Source of the DNA: JANMGV01 sp037440405
GTDB lineage: Bacteria; Planctomycetota; Planctomycetia; Pirellulales; Pirellulaceae
Length of the DNA stretch: 64,000 nt
Reading direction: 5' to 3'
Assembly: GCA_037440405.1 (NCBI GenBank)
Contig: JBBIUE010000015.1
Location: 1-64,000, forward strand
Shown: positions 26,960 to 35,550 of the stretch, piece after piece
Numbering within the stretch: position 1 is the stretch's first letter
How the letters are laid out: each line of letters starts with the position of its first letter
Program-made: the position numbers and the translations under genes
The notes under the pieces: generated by a model
What the model saw: the letters and a program-made list of their open reading frames with translations, nothing else
What the model was told of the DNA's origin: nothing
Databases searched by the model: none

Positions 26960-28087
26960 CTAAACGGCAGCCTGGGCTAAGGACTTTAGTGCTTCGATGC
27001 CGCGATCGAGGGTTTCGTCACTGGCGGCGAAGGAAATGCGGAAGTGAGAGTTCCTTCGGCTGAAGATACTGCCAGGAAGGATGAGAAGATCGCGTTCCAG
27101 TGCTTTGTTTACAAAAGCAGACGCATCTCCGCCGGGAGCTTTTGGGAAGAGGTAAAACGCACCGCCCGGAACGACCAGCTCGAAATCGTCTTGCAATCCT
27201 GCCACGATCCTGTCACGTTTCGATCGATAATCCGCAACATATCCAGACATATCCGTGTCCAATGCCGCGAGTGCCGACCACTGAACCGGCGTTGGTGCGC
27301 AGACGAAGCTATATTGCTGTAGTTTGAGAATGGTCTGCATCAACGCCGATGGGCCGTGCATATATCCCAAGCGCCAGCCCGTCATCCCATAGCTCTTCGA
27401 GAAACCGTCGATGACGATGGTTTCAGGATTATAGTTGGCAGGTGTGGCCAACTCTCCGTCAAACAAGAAGCCGCTATAAATTTCATCAGAGATCAGCGCG
27501 ACGCCATGATGGTTGGCCAGCTCCGCAAGTCCACGGACCTCGTCCACCGACGCGGTCACGCCCGTTGGATTGCTCGGCGAATTAAAAAGGATCAGTTTCG
27601 TCTTCGGCGTGATCGCTTTCGCAACGTGATTGGGATCAATTCGAAAATCCGGATACGTATCGATGAAAATAGGCACTCCGCCACAGAGCTGAATCAAGGC
27701 TGGGTACATGACGAAGTAGGGATCAAACAGAATGACTTCGTCACCCGGATTGATCATCGATAACAATCCCAGCATTAAGCCGCCGCTGGTACCGGAGGTG
27801 ATAATGACTTGCCGATCGTCGTGACCGAACCTGTTATCGACTTCGTTTTGCAACCGTTCGCGAAGTGCTGGAATCCCTTGCGTTGGAGCATAACCATTCT
27901 TGCCCGCTTCGATGGCGTCGATGCAAGAACGTTTGATATTTTCTGGGACATCGAAGTCGGGCTGACCGATCGACAAGTTGATCGGGTTCTTGATCTTGGC
28001 CGCAAGATCAAAAACTTTTCGAATCCCACTGCTATCGAACGACTTCGTTCGGTCAGCAATCCATGACTTGCTCAGGTCGGAGGTCAT
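26960..28087 (-). CDS. aspartate-type aminotransferase (PLP class I/II)
   Basis: PLP enzyme transferring amino groups between an amino acid and a keto acid. The 375-residue protein has the fold type I marks: NLSIGQPDFDVPE near residue 38, NSPSNPTGV near 170, and SFSKSYGMTGWRLGY with the catalytic lysine near 230. The terminal RISFAASDETL gives the carboxylate-binding arginine. The ATG at 28087 overlaps the stop of the upstream alpha/beta hydrolase by 4 bp (ATGA), so the two are coupled. Substrate class is not clear from sequence; the GQPDFDVP type is common among AspC/alanine transaminase-like enzymes. Confidence 0.9.
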   Translation of the reverse strand: MTSDLSKSWIADRTKSFDSSGIRKVFDLAAKIKNPINLSIGQPDFDVPENIKRSCIDAIEAGKNGYAPTQGIPALRERLQNEVDNRFGHDDRQVIITSGTSGGLMLGLLSMINPGDEVILFDPYFVMYPALIQLCGGVPIFIDTYPDFRIDPNHVAKAITPKTKLILFNSPSNPTGVTASVDEVRGLAELANHHGVALISDEIYSGFLFDGELATPANYNPETIVIDGFSKSYGMTGWRLGYMHGPSALMQTILKLQQYSFVCAPTPVQWSALAALDTDMSGYVADYRSKRDRIVAGLQDDFELVVPGGAFYLFPKAPGGDASAFVNKALERDLLILPGSIFSRRNSHFRISFAASDETLDRGIEALKSLAQAAV

Positions 28088-28860
28088 CGAAAACCTTTCG
28101 CGCGCGATGAATCGGCAACGTCATCGCAAACTCGAATCGGTTCACCAGTCACGATCTGCATCATGAATCGATTCGCCAGGGATAACATGGCGGTATCAAG
28201 TTCGTCAGCGGTCGGGAACTGAGCCGGATAAATCTGCAAAGCGGCCCGATGGGCCGATCGTAAAAGGTTTGCCAATTCCTGGCAGTCGCAATGATGCGAA
28301 TCTTTGCCGTGCATCCACAGGAGCGGAACGGACCGAGCTTGTTTCCAATGTCGGAGGTTGTTTGGCTTGTCGGGAAATCGTCCGTTGATCGAAATCGCTC
28401 CCGCAAAGTAAGCCGGATTGCGTATTGCGATCAAGTGAGCCAGTGATCCCCCCATTCCATATCCGGCCAGAAAAATCTTGTCTCTTCGAACACTGTAATG
28501 CTCGGGAAGCGAGAGGCAGGTGCGACCGATCAGTTCCTCTGTGAGCGAAACGGAGTGGTCCGACAAACTCCATCGAAACAATCCCTCGCCGTCTCCCGAC
28601 TGAATCCCCCTCAAGCCGATACCAAGATAGTTTCGAAGGCTGAGGTGCGGGATGATCGAATCGAGTTCGTACTCGCTGCTGTCTTGACTGTGCAACCAAA
28701 TCACAACCGGATAAGCATATCTGGGCTCGTAGAATTCGGGAACAAAAATGCGATTCGGAAAGTCGGCTTCGATTGTTTGCTTCCAATCAACCGATTCGTT
28801 TGCGATGCCCACGAATGAATCGGTGTTTTCGCTCAAGTAATACGATGCCAATCGATTCAT
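28084..28860 (-). CDS. alpha/beta-hydrolase-fold protein lacking the nucleophile serine
   Basis: Resembles the phospholipase/carboxylesterase branch of the alpha/beta-hydrolase fold. IFVPEFYEPRYAYPVVIWLHSQ (strand-oxyanion region, residues 38-59) and IFLAGYGMGGSLAHLIAI (residues 129-146) align with the nucleophile elbow GxSxG. Here the elbow reads GYGMG, with Gly135 (codon GGA at 28456-28458) in place of serine. The acid-side segment WMHGKDSH is present. The catalytic histidine region (FPTADELDT) lacks the usual GH. The gene is likely a non-catalytic relative; the fused operon position with the aminotransferase suggests a shared role that remains unknown. Confidence 0.78.
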   Translation of the reverse strand: MNRLASYYLSENTDSFVGIANESVDWKQTIEADFPNRIFVPEFYEPRYAYPVVIWLHSQDSSEYELDSIIPHLSLRNYLGIGLRGIQSGDGEGLFRWSLSDHSVSLTEELIGRTCLSLPEHYSVRRDKIFLAGYGMGGSLAHLIAIRNPAYFAGAISINGRFPDKPNNLRHWKQARSVPLLWMHGKDSHHCDCQELANLLRSAHRAALQIYPAQFPTADELDTAMLSLANRFMMQIVTGEPIRVCDDVADSSRAKGFR

Positions 28861-29012
28861 GATCGCTCCTGCTTGGATGGAAGAGCAACGAATCGTTTGG
28901 CCGCCTCAGCAAATGACAGCATGATTCGTTGAACTCGTTGGAGGAAGCTTCAAGGGTTCTAGGTGGTCAAGCTTGCCAGGTCAATGGCAAACTTGAACGA
29001 CGATGATCGACC

Positions 29013-29966
29013 TCAGGCCGACTGCAGAAGCCCTTCCATGGATGCGACAAGGCTTTGAACAGCCTGAACGCTCTTTTGAAAATCCGCTCGTTCCGTTGCG
29101 GAAAGACTAATCTCAATAACCCGTTCGACCCCGCGGGACCCTAACACCGCCGGAACGCCGACGAAGTAACCTCCGACGCCGTATTCGCGGTCGCAATAAG
29201 CTGCACAGGGAAGAACACGCTTCTTGTCTCGAACAATCGCTTCAACCATCTGTGTCGTCGCGGCCGCAGGTGCGTAATAGGCGCTTCCCGTCTTGAGCAA
29301 TGAGACAATTTCCGCTCCGCCATCACGGGCCCGCTGAACAATTTCGTTGAGCCTCGATTCGCTGATGAGATCTCGGATCGGAATACCGCCGACGCTTGTG
29401 CAACTTGGCAACGGAACCATCGTGTCACCGTGTCCACCCATGAGCAGCGCCGAAACATCCTCGACACTAACTCCGAGTTCCATGGCGATGAAGGTCCGAT
29501 AGCGTGCGGTGTCCAATACGCCCGCCTGCCCCATGACGCGATGGGTCGGAAAACCACTGACTTTCCAGAACCGCTGTACCATCGCATCCAAGGGATTGCT
29601 GACGACGATAACAATTGCGTCTGGGCTGGATTGTTTCACTTGCTCAGCAACGCTGGAAACGATCTTGGCATTCGTGCTGAGCAAGTCATCGCGGCTCATC
29701 CCAGGTTTGCGGGCGATGCCAGCCGTAACCACGACGACGTCGCTGTTCGTGGTATCCGCATAATCGGTCGTGCCGATCAGCCGGGAATCGACTCCGATAA
29801 TCGGAGAGCTCTGCATCAGGTCGAGGGCTTTACCAGCTGGCATGGATTCCGTTTGCGGGACATCCAGGAGAACAATGTCTCCCAACTCAGCAGCCATACA
29901 CCAATGAGCACAGGTCGCCCCCACATTTCCTGCGCCGATGATGGTAATCTTCGCTCTTCGCACCAT
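29013..29966 (-). CDS. mdh: malate dehydrogenase
   Basis: Oxidises malate to oxaloacetate with NAD in the TCA cycle. The 317-residue protein starts MVRRAKITIIGAGNVGAT, the NAD-binding loop. The family signature is visible as VTAGIARKPGMSRDDLL, with VSNPLDAMV and then the catalytic segment LMGGHGDTMVPL (His of the active site). The arginine pair RKPGMSR marks malate over lactate specificity. ATG 29966 is chosen because it follows an ideal Shine-Dalgarno (TTGGAGGAAC). An upstream ATG at 30014 would add 16 residues without family support. It is of the LDH-like MDH type. Confidence 0.95.
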   Translation of the reverse strand: MVRRAKITIIGAGNVGATCAHWCMAAELGDIVLLDVPQTESMPAGKALDLMQSSPIIGVDSRLIGTTDYADTTNSDVVVVTAGIARKPGMSRDDLLSTNAKIVSSVAEQVKQSSPDAIVIVVSNPLDAMVQRFWKVSGFPTHRVMGQAGVLDTARYRTFIAMELGVSVEDVSALLMGGHGDTMVPLPSCTSVGGIPIRDLISESRLNEIVQRARDGGAEIVSLLKTGSAYYAPAAATTQMVEAIVRDKKRVLPCAAYCDREYGVGGYFVGVPAVLGSRGVERVIEISLSATERADFQKSVQAVQSLVASMEGLLQSA

Positions 29967-30082
29967 GTTCCTCCAAGTTGTGGCCCATCGATGAGGTGGC
30001 CGACCAGAAGTCATTCAAAGGATGATTGAGTATGGGAATCGTTCGTGCATCGTCAAGTCGGGTTACCAAAGTTCTTGAGCTG

Positions 30083-32818
30083 CTAGCTATCTTGCGAGGA
30101 ACCACTCGTCCCGTTGATTCCTTCATCGCCCGACAGGATCGTGCCTTGTTGTCGCAGCTTTGTTTGACGAGAATCGCTCGCAAAGAACCGCACTGAATTC
30201 TTGGCAATCTTCGCTCGCGCCATGATCCAACCCCATGCCACTATCCCAATCGTAAGTAGCAAGATCATCACGTTGAGCCAATTCAACTGCGATTTGATTG
30301 TCTCAGCGGATTGGACCGAGCTGGGGAGAATGGAGGTTGCGAAGAGGAGCGGACCGAACTGCTTTCCCGAAAATCCAGGAGCTAGCGTTGCTTGGCTCGA
30401 ATAGCCCCACAAGCGGTAGAAAATTCCCCGCGCCTGCACTTCAGCCGTGGGGTACCAAACGTCTGCGTTGTCCAAGGACCGCATGGGGTCTGCGTTGAAT
30501 CGCGACCCTTCAACATGGGCTAGCCATGTCGGCAGAGTCGAAGTAATCAGCGTTACTGGATATTTGCTTTCGAAGATGACTGGCTCACCGTCCTTCTTCC
30601 CCGACATCGAGACACTGACGTTTCCGATGTCCGCCATACCATCGATCTGAAAGTAAGCGTCTGACTCTGCCCACGCTTGCTCCTTACCTTCAGGGACGTA
30701 AACCCGAGTGACTCGGATGACCTTCATGGTCAATTCCAGTTCATCGAGCATTCGATTTTTTGGGTTCCTCAGCAACTCCATGAACGCTTCGGGAGTCATT
30801 CTCTGAAATGAGTCCGACGGCCATTCCTTCGTAAGTCGCAATAGAGTATAGAAGGCGTGCGACTCGGATTCGTCCAAAGATTTGGTTTGCAGTTGCGAAA
30901 GTTGGTCGATTTCGTTCAGATCCAACCCCCAGCGCGCTAGTCTCAACCAGTTTGTGGGTAAGGGCGGAACCCACTGAGCGATCTCCAACACGCCCTCCCA
31001 ACACGTCCACTGCAGTTTACTGATCAACAAGGCGCTGTCTTGGTTTCGCTGCCCCCCCACGCGCAGTCCTTGGACTCGAACCGGCTGCAGCAACTGGTTC
31101 TGATCGTTCCAAAAACGGGGGGCATTCCGAACGTAAGCATAGATAGGTGGGTCATCGTCGATGAGATCACGCTGTAAAACCAATCGAATACAGTGCCGAG
31201 ATTCAGACCAGGCTTGGTGCTCGCTCGGAACCTCGATGACTTGCATTCCCGTCACGATCGCATTCCGTTCGACGAGGGACAGATCATTCGGAAGTGGCTC
31301 CTCTCCGCGCAGCACTTGGTCAATCAAATCTTGATAGCGTTCCAGTTGCTTCAAATAGCGAAGCATGGCTGACGGCAGCGACTGATTACCTCCGCGATTC
31401 AGTACCTCCAGCAACGTCGGAGATAGCTCACTGCGACCAGTCGCAAAGCTTTGACTTAGAAGCTCAATGAGCGGACGCAATGATTTTGGAGCTTTCCAAA
31501 CGAGTCGCTCCGCTCGTGGCTGCGGAATGCCGGACGAAAGGCGATTCGGTTCTTCCGAGGGAATCCATCGCGCTTGCGACGAGATCAAAACGGGCGCAAC
31601 ATCAACCCCTTGCTTAGAAGCATAGGCTAGCTTCTTCATCGGCCTTGCGTCGACTTCTAAGATAGGCTCTTGAATCGTATTGGCATCCACTGCTTGCGCG
31701 TTCATCGGCACCGGTAGCTCTGGCAATGGTTCCGCAAGATAAACGCAAATCGGTTGCGTGCTCGAGTCCGTGGGTTGAAGCCAAACGATCCAAAACTCCG
31801 TCGGCCCAAAACCGTCTCCGCTGGCCGCATGGTTGAACGGTCCGTCGGCGAGCGTCCCTCGGAACCGAACCCATTCTCCGCGATAGCTCTGAAAGTCTCC
31901 CATCAGTGATAGGGCTTCGACCATTCGTAGATCAGCTCCCGATCCTTGCAGCTGTTTCGACCTTGCGAGCTCCAAGCCGCGTCGAAACGCTGCATTCTCG
32001 ACTTTGCGCCAGGGAGATGCATCGCGTAGGGTCTTCAACAGCAGGCGATCAAGTGCTTGTTCAAAGAGAACGCGATCGCTGGTGGCAAGGTTTGCGAATG
32101 ACTCGACGGTTGGACCACTAAGCCATTCTCGCCAATTCGGCCAATGGAGCATGAATTGACGAAGAGCCTCTGCATCTGCCGACGTTTCAGCGGAACCTTG
32201 AAACGCGTTGTGCCAGTCATTCAACCGAGTATCCAACGATCGTAGGCGTCGCTCCGTCCATCCAACATTCGAACTCTGCTCGCTGCTCGGATCGGAAGAA
32301 ACGTCGTCGCCCCGCAACCCGAACCACCACGTGCCCAAATTGTTAATCTCGAGCTGTGAGCATTCAGCCAGTAACTGCTCCCAAATCGATACTTGCAATT
32401 CACCCAATGGATCCGACTCCGTCGTGGCACTCGTATCAACTGGCCGGTCCTCCGAGGAACTTGTCTTCAATGACGACGATGAGCTAATCGATACTTGGCC
32501 GTCCCGGTTCAAGCCGTTTCCACTGTCAACGATGGTACGAGGTCTCGGGGCCGCGTTATCGCCATCGCCCTCCGTTTCCGATTCAGACTTCGAGCTTGCA
32601 TGTGGAAGCGTCGTTTCCTTTTGACCCACCACCGGAGTTATCCAACGGTCTACCCATTCATCCTGTGAAAGCTGATGCATGAGGACAAGCACGAGAGCGA
32701 GAAGACCGCACAGCTTGATGATCTTCACTGAACCGCTTGATGATTGCTGTCGCGATCGACGGTGAAGCTCGCTTTGCCCATCGGCTGAATACCATCTATC
32801 TCGATGAAACCGAACCAT
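30083..32818 (-). CDS. large membrane protein of unknown function
   Basis: Not recognised. Two hydrophobic segments are seen, one near the N-terminus (LCGLLALVLVLMHQL, within the first 50 residues) and one near the C-terminus (LNWLNVMILLLTIGIVAWGWIM, about residues 860-885). About 800 residues between them carry many Trp and Gln, with a Ser/Asp-rich stretch at 70-135. This would place the bulk outside the cytoplasm between two anchors. ATG 32818 is used; a TTG at 32857 is the alternative. It lies head-to-head with the DinB gene, without other neighbours to suggest a role. Confidence 0.8.
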   Translation of the reverse strand: MVRFHRDRWYSADGQSELHRRSRQQSSSGSVKIIKLCGLLALVLVLMHQLSQDEWVDRWITPVVGQKETTLPHASSKSESETEGDGDNAAPRPRTIVDSGNGLNRDGQVSISSSSSLKTSSSEDRPVDTSATTESDPLGELQVSIWEQLLAECSQLEINNLGTWWFGLRGDDVSSDPSSEQSSNVGWTERRLRSLDTRLNDWHNAFQGSAETSADAEALRQFMLHWPNWREWLSGPTVESFANLATSDRVLFEQALDRLLLKTLRDASPWRKVENAAFRRGLELARSKQLQGSGADLRMVEALSLMGDFQSYRGEWVRFRGTLADGPFNHAASGDGFGPTEFWIVWLQPTDSSTQPICVYLAEPLPELPVPMNAQAVDANTIQEPILEVDARPMKKLAYASKQGVDVAPVLISSQARWIPSEEPNRLSSGIPQPRAERLVWKAPKSLRPLIELLSQSFATGRSELSPTLLEVLNRGGNQSLPSAMLRYLKQLERYQDLIDQVLRGEEPLPNDLSLVERNAIVTGMQVIEVPSEHQAWSESRHCIRLVLQRDLIDDDPPIYAYVRNAPRFWNDQNQLLQPVRVQGLRVGGQRNQDSALLISKLQWTCWEGVLEIAQWVPPLPTNWLRLARWGLDLNEIDQLSQLQTKSLDESESHAFYTLLRLTKEWPSDSFQRMTPEAFMELLRNPKNRMLDELELTMKVIRVTRVYVPEGKEQAWAESDAYFQIDGMADIGNVSVSMSGKKDGEPVIFESKYPVTLITSTLPTWLAHVEGSRFNADPMRSLDNADVWYPTAEVQARGIFYRLWGYSSQATLAPGFSGKQFGPLLFATSILPSSVQSAETIKSQLNWLNVMILLLTIGIVAWGWIMARAKIAKNSVRFFASDSRQTKLRQQGTILSGDEGINGTSGSSQDS

Positions 32819-32857
32819 TTCAAGGGTGTCGCCGTTGCAGTGAAAGTGTCTGTTCAA

Positions 32858-33196
32858 TTTTCCGCCAATCGTATTCTAAGCGGAATCTCCCATTCTGGCA
32901 GGCGTGGTTATTGTCAGCCTGTCAACGGTGGATGTGCTGAGGACGCACCTACTCTCCTTCGGGAAGCCGAGTAAGACTAAAATGGTTATCCTCGCGTCAG
33001 AAATGAACTGGTTCCGTACGATATCGATATCGCTACCTTTGGCTGTCTGAACGAGAATTTTAGATGTTGTTGGTTCATCGTTACACTGTGTTTTGCAAGT
33101 CGATGAGTACGATCCTTCGGAGTTCTCAGGACAAGCGAGAAGTTTCCGAAGCATCGCAATAAAGGTTGAGAACCTGACTGGCAATCAACGTGTGAA
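32858..33196. other. divergent intergenic region with a palindrome
   Basis: About 340 bp between the large membrane-protein gene and the double-DinB gene. A perfect 14-bp palindrome CGATATCGATATCG lies at 33019-33032, which may be an operator but is also a simple alternating sequence. No RNA or coding feature is otherwise seen. Confidence 0.4.
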
Positions 33197-33292
33197 ATGC
33201 GGTCATCCGATCCATCCTATTACAAGGTGGAACCTTGCGAGATTGCGTGCCACGACTCGACCCATACGACCAACAAGCAGAAAGAAGCAAAC

Positions 33293-34387
33293 GTGATTGA
33301 ATCTCTTTATCAATACAACGACTGGGCACACGGGAGAATTCTGCAACTGGCAACTGGTTTGACGGATGAACAGCTTGATCATCGACTGGAGATGGGCTTC
33401 GGAACATTGCGAGCAACACTGTTTCACATCGTAGCTGCAGAACAGATATGGCTCGAACGATGGACTCGACAACCCTGGCGTAGCTTTCCCATCGATCCTC
33501 AGGGAGCCTCTTTAGCGGAGATCGAAGAGGGCCTGCGGCAGGTTTCCGCGAAACGTCGGGAGTTCATCGAAGCTAATCGTTTGGCAGGATGGTCTGATTC
33601 CATCACCTATCGTGACGGCAAGCAGGTTGAGCACACCAACAACCTTGCTGGAATGCTCATCCACGTCGCTAACCACGGCATCCACCATCGGGCTCAAGCG
33701 CTCTACTTTCTCAAACAGTTTGGCAGAACGGTCGCTGGCGGACTCGATTATCTCTTTTTTCGCATCGCGTATCCAACGGTTCCGCTGATAGACGAGTATG
33801 TCGAACCTATGCGACAGTTCGGATTGGAGGTGGGCAGCGGGACCGGTCAGCAAGTCGACTATCGAAAACCATTGATGCAGGACTTTTTCGCCTATCACGA
33901 CTGGGCGCTCCAGCTTCTGCTAGAGCTTGCCAAAGACTTGGATCGCGATGCCCTTCACCGCGATTTCAACATGGGTATGGGAACGATCCATAAGTCCCTT
34001 GCTCATCTGCGGGACGCAGAGAAATGGTGGTTGGGAAATTGGAACAATCAATCTTCTACCTTTCCGGCTTATCAACCACTTGAACCCATGTCGATGATCG
34101 CTGAGTCCCGAAAAGAGATCGCAACGCAACGGAATCAAATCATCGAGACTTCCGACGATGTGGCGATGCAGCGGGTGGTGATCGCCAATCCTGGAAAAAT
34201 CCGATTTCCAGTGCGGGTGATTGAATCGATGGTCCAGCTATGCTGCCACGGCACCCATCACCGCGCCCAGATCGTCAACATGCTTCGGCAAATGGGAATT
34301 CAGTCTTCCGGCATCGACTTCATTGTTTGGCTCCGAAACTTGGAAAGCCAACGTGGGCAGACCAACCGGATTGAAGGGCGAGCTTAG
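33293..34387 (+). CDS. double DinB-domain protein
   Basis: Two DinB/YfiT-like four-helix metal-binding domains in one chain, likely a thiol-dependent transferase or hydrolase. Domain 1 (about residues 1-150) has LFHIVAAEQIWLERW and ANHGIHHRAQALYFL. Domain 2 (about 195-350) has LAHLRDAEKWWLG and CCHGTHHRAQIVNML. Each thus keeps the three-His set (single H plus HxxHHR). GTG 33293 (VIESLYQYNDW) is the natural domain start and is preferred; an ATG at 33197 would add 32 residues of low similarity. The substrate is unknown. Confidence 0.83.
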   Translation: MIESLYQYNDWAHGRILQLATGLTDEQLDHRLEMGFGTLRATLFHIVAAEQIWLERWTRQPWRSFPIDPQGASLAEIEEGLRQVSAKRREFIEANRLAGWSDSITYRDGKQVEHTNNLAGMLIHVANHGIHHRAQALYFLKQFGRTVAGGLDYLFFRIAYPTVPLIDEYVEPMRQFGLEVGSGTGQQVDYRKPLMQDFFAYHDWALQLLLELAKDLDRDALHRDFNMGMGTIHKSLAHLRDAEKWWLGNWNNQSSTFPAYQPLEPMSMIAESRKEIATQRNQIIETSDDVAMQRVVIANPGKIRFPVRVIESMVQLCCHGTHHRAQIVNMLRQMGIQSSGIDFIVWLRNLESQRGQTNRIEGRA

Positions 34388-34600
34388 TTGCAGATTCATG
34401 AAGACATTCGAATTGAAACGTCTTTGGCTGAACCCGACATGTTAAGTTGCGAACTTCCTATCGCCTCAGTCCCTATCTCATTATGAGTCGCTTCGAACCA
34501 TCAAGGATGAGGTCGCAAGACGAAATGAGATGGACCATCACGATGAGGACGGGCATTGCAGGTGGTCACAAGCTTGACCGTCAGCACGAAATGAGTTCGT

Positions 34601-35296
34601 TCAATTACGGTCAATGCCGAGGCGGAAGGCCAGTTGATCGAATTGTGCAACGTAACGGTCGTTGCTGGAATGAACGTGTTCGGCTTCCGTGATGAAGCGA
34701 ATCTTCTTGTCGACGTAGACATCATGCGAAATGAGAATCCGCTCAAAATTTTCTAAAGGCGATCCGTAGGCGATGAGCAACTTGTGTTCATCGAACTGAA
34801 TCTCTTGACGCTTGGCGGGGTTGAGTACGGCGATACCGGTGCAACCATCGTTGAGAATCATCTCTTCGAAATCGTAGAGAACGCTTTTTAGCACGGGCAT
34901 GTCGATATGCTCGCGGTACAAATCCTCATGTCCACCTGAGTCGCCACTGTGGCTGGTTTCCAGCACGACATCAACAACTTCGCCCAGCGGATAGATCAGA
35001 TCGATGAATAGTTCAAACAACCGTTCACGCGATGCAGCCGCCATGATGACGGGGATTTTGGTATCCGAACGAGAATCTTCATAACAGTCATGGCGAAATC
35101 CTTGCCGGGGGACGATTTGTAAATCAAACGATGGGCGGACGGCATCCGTTAAATCGAATGCGCCGTAGCGATAAACGCTGAGATGGGCTTCCAGCTCCTC
35201 GTTGGTCAGCGAATCGAAACTCGAAGACTGGGATGAGGCCGAGGTCTGTGGCTTGGACGTGGTGTTACGACGAGGTGTACTTGGAACAGAACCCAT
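34601..35296 (-). CDS. conserved-looking protein of unknown function
   Basis: Not recognised. The 231-residue protein starts with a Ser/Thr/Pro-rich, probably disordered region (residues 1-28). A compact mixed region follows with the marks AHLSVYRYGAFDLTDAV, LVDLIYPLGEVVDVVLETSH-like, MILNDGCTGIAVLNP and KLLIAYGSPLENFE. There is no signal peptide and no membrane span, so it is presumably cytoplasmic. ATG 35296 is chosen over the TTG at 35365, since the first 23 codons look arbitrary. Confidence 0.76.
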   Translation of the reverse strand: MGSVPSTPRRNTTSKPQTSASSQSSSFDSLTNEELEAHLSVYRYGAFDLTDAVRPSFDLQIVPRQGFRHDCYEDSRSDTKIPVIMAAASRERLFELFIDLIYPLGEVVDVVLETSHSGDSGGHEDLYREHIDMPVLKSVLYDFEEMILNDGCTGIAVLNPAKRQEIQFDEHKLLIAYGSPLENFERILISHDVYVDKKIRFITEAEHVHSSNDRYVAQFDQLAFRLGIDRN

Positions 35297-35506
35297 GGAT
35301 TTGCTTTTCGCTTCAAAAACTGCAATTCGAATGGTAAACGCACATCGCTCCGGGCGAATGCACAACCAAAGCTAGGTCATCAAATCGAGCAAAACGATTA
35401 ACGACACCCCGAAGTTTTCCACTTCCCCCATGATGTGGACCGCTACAATCGGCAAACTGAACGCAATTGTTAAGTCAGCCATTCGCGCAATCTTGCTGCC
35501 GCGGAC

Positions 35507-35512
35507 TATAAT
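35507..35512 (+). promoter_or_regulatory. candidate -10 element TATAAT
   Basis: Perfect TATAAT lies 39 bp upstream of the ATG of the transglutaminase-like lipoprotein gene. A matching TTGACA-like -35 at the normal spacing was not found, so the call rests only on the -10. Confidence 0.35.
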
Positions 35513-35550
35513 TCACTGAACCTTTCTTTGAATTCAGCAGGAACCGTTGC

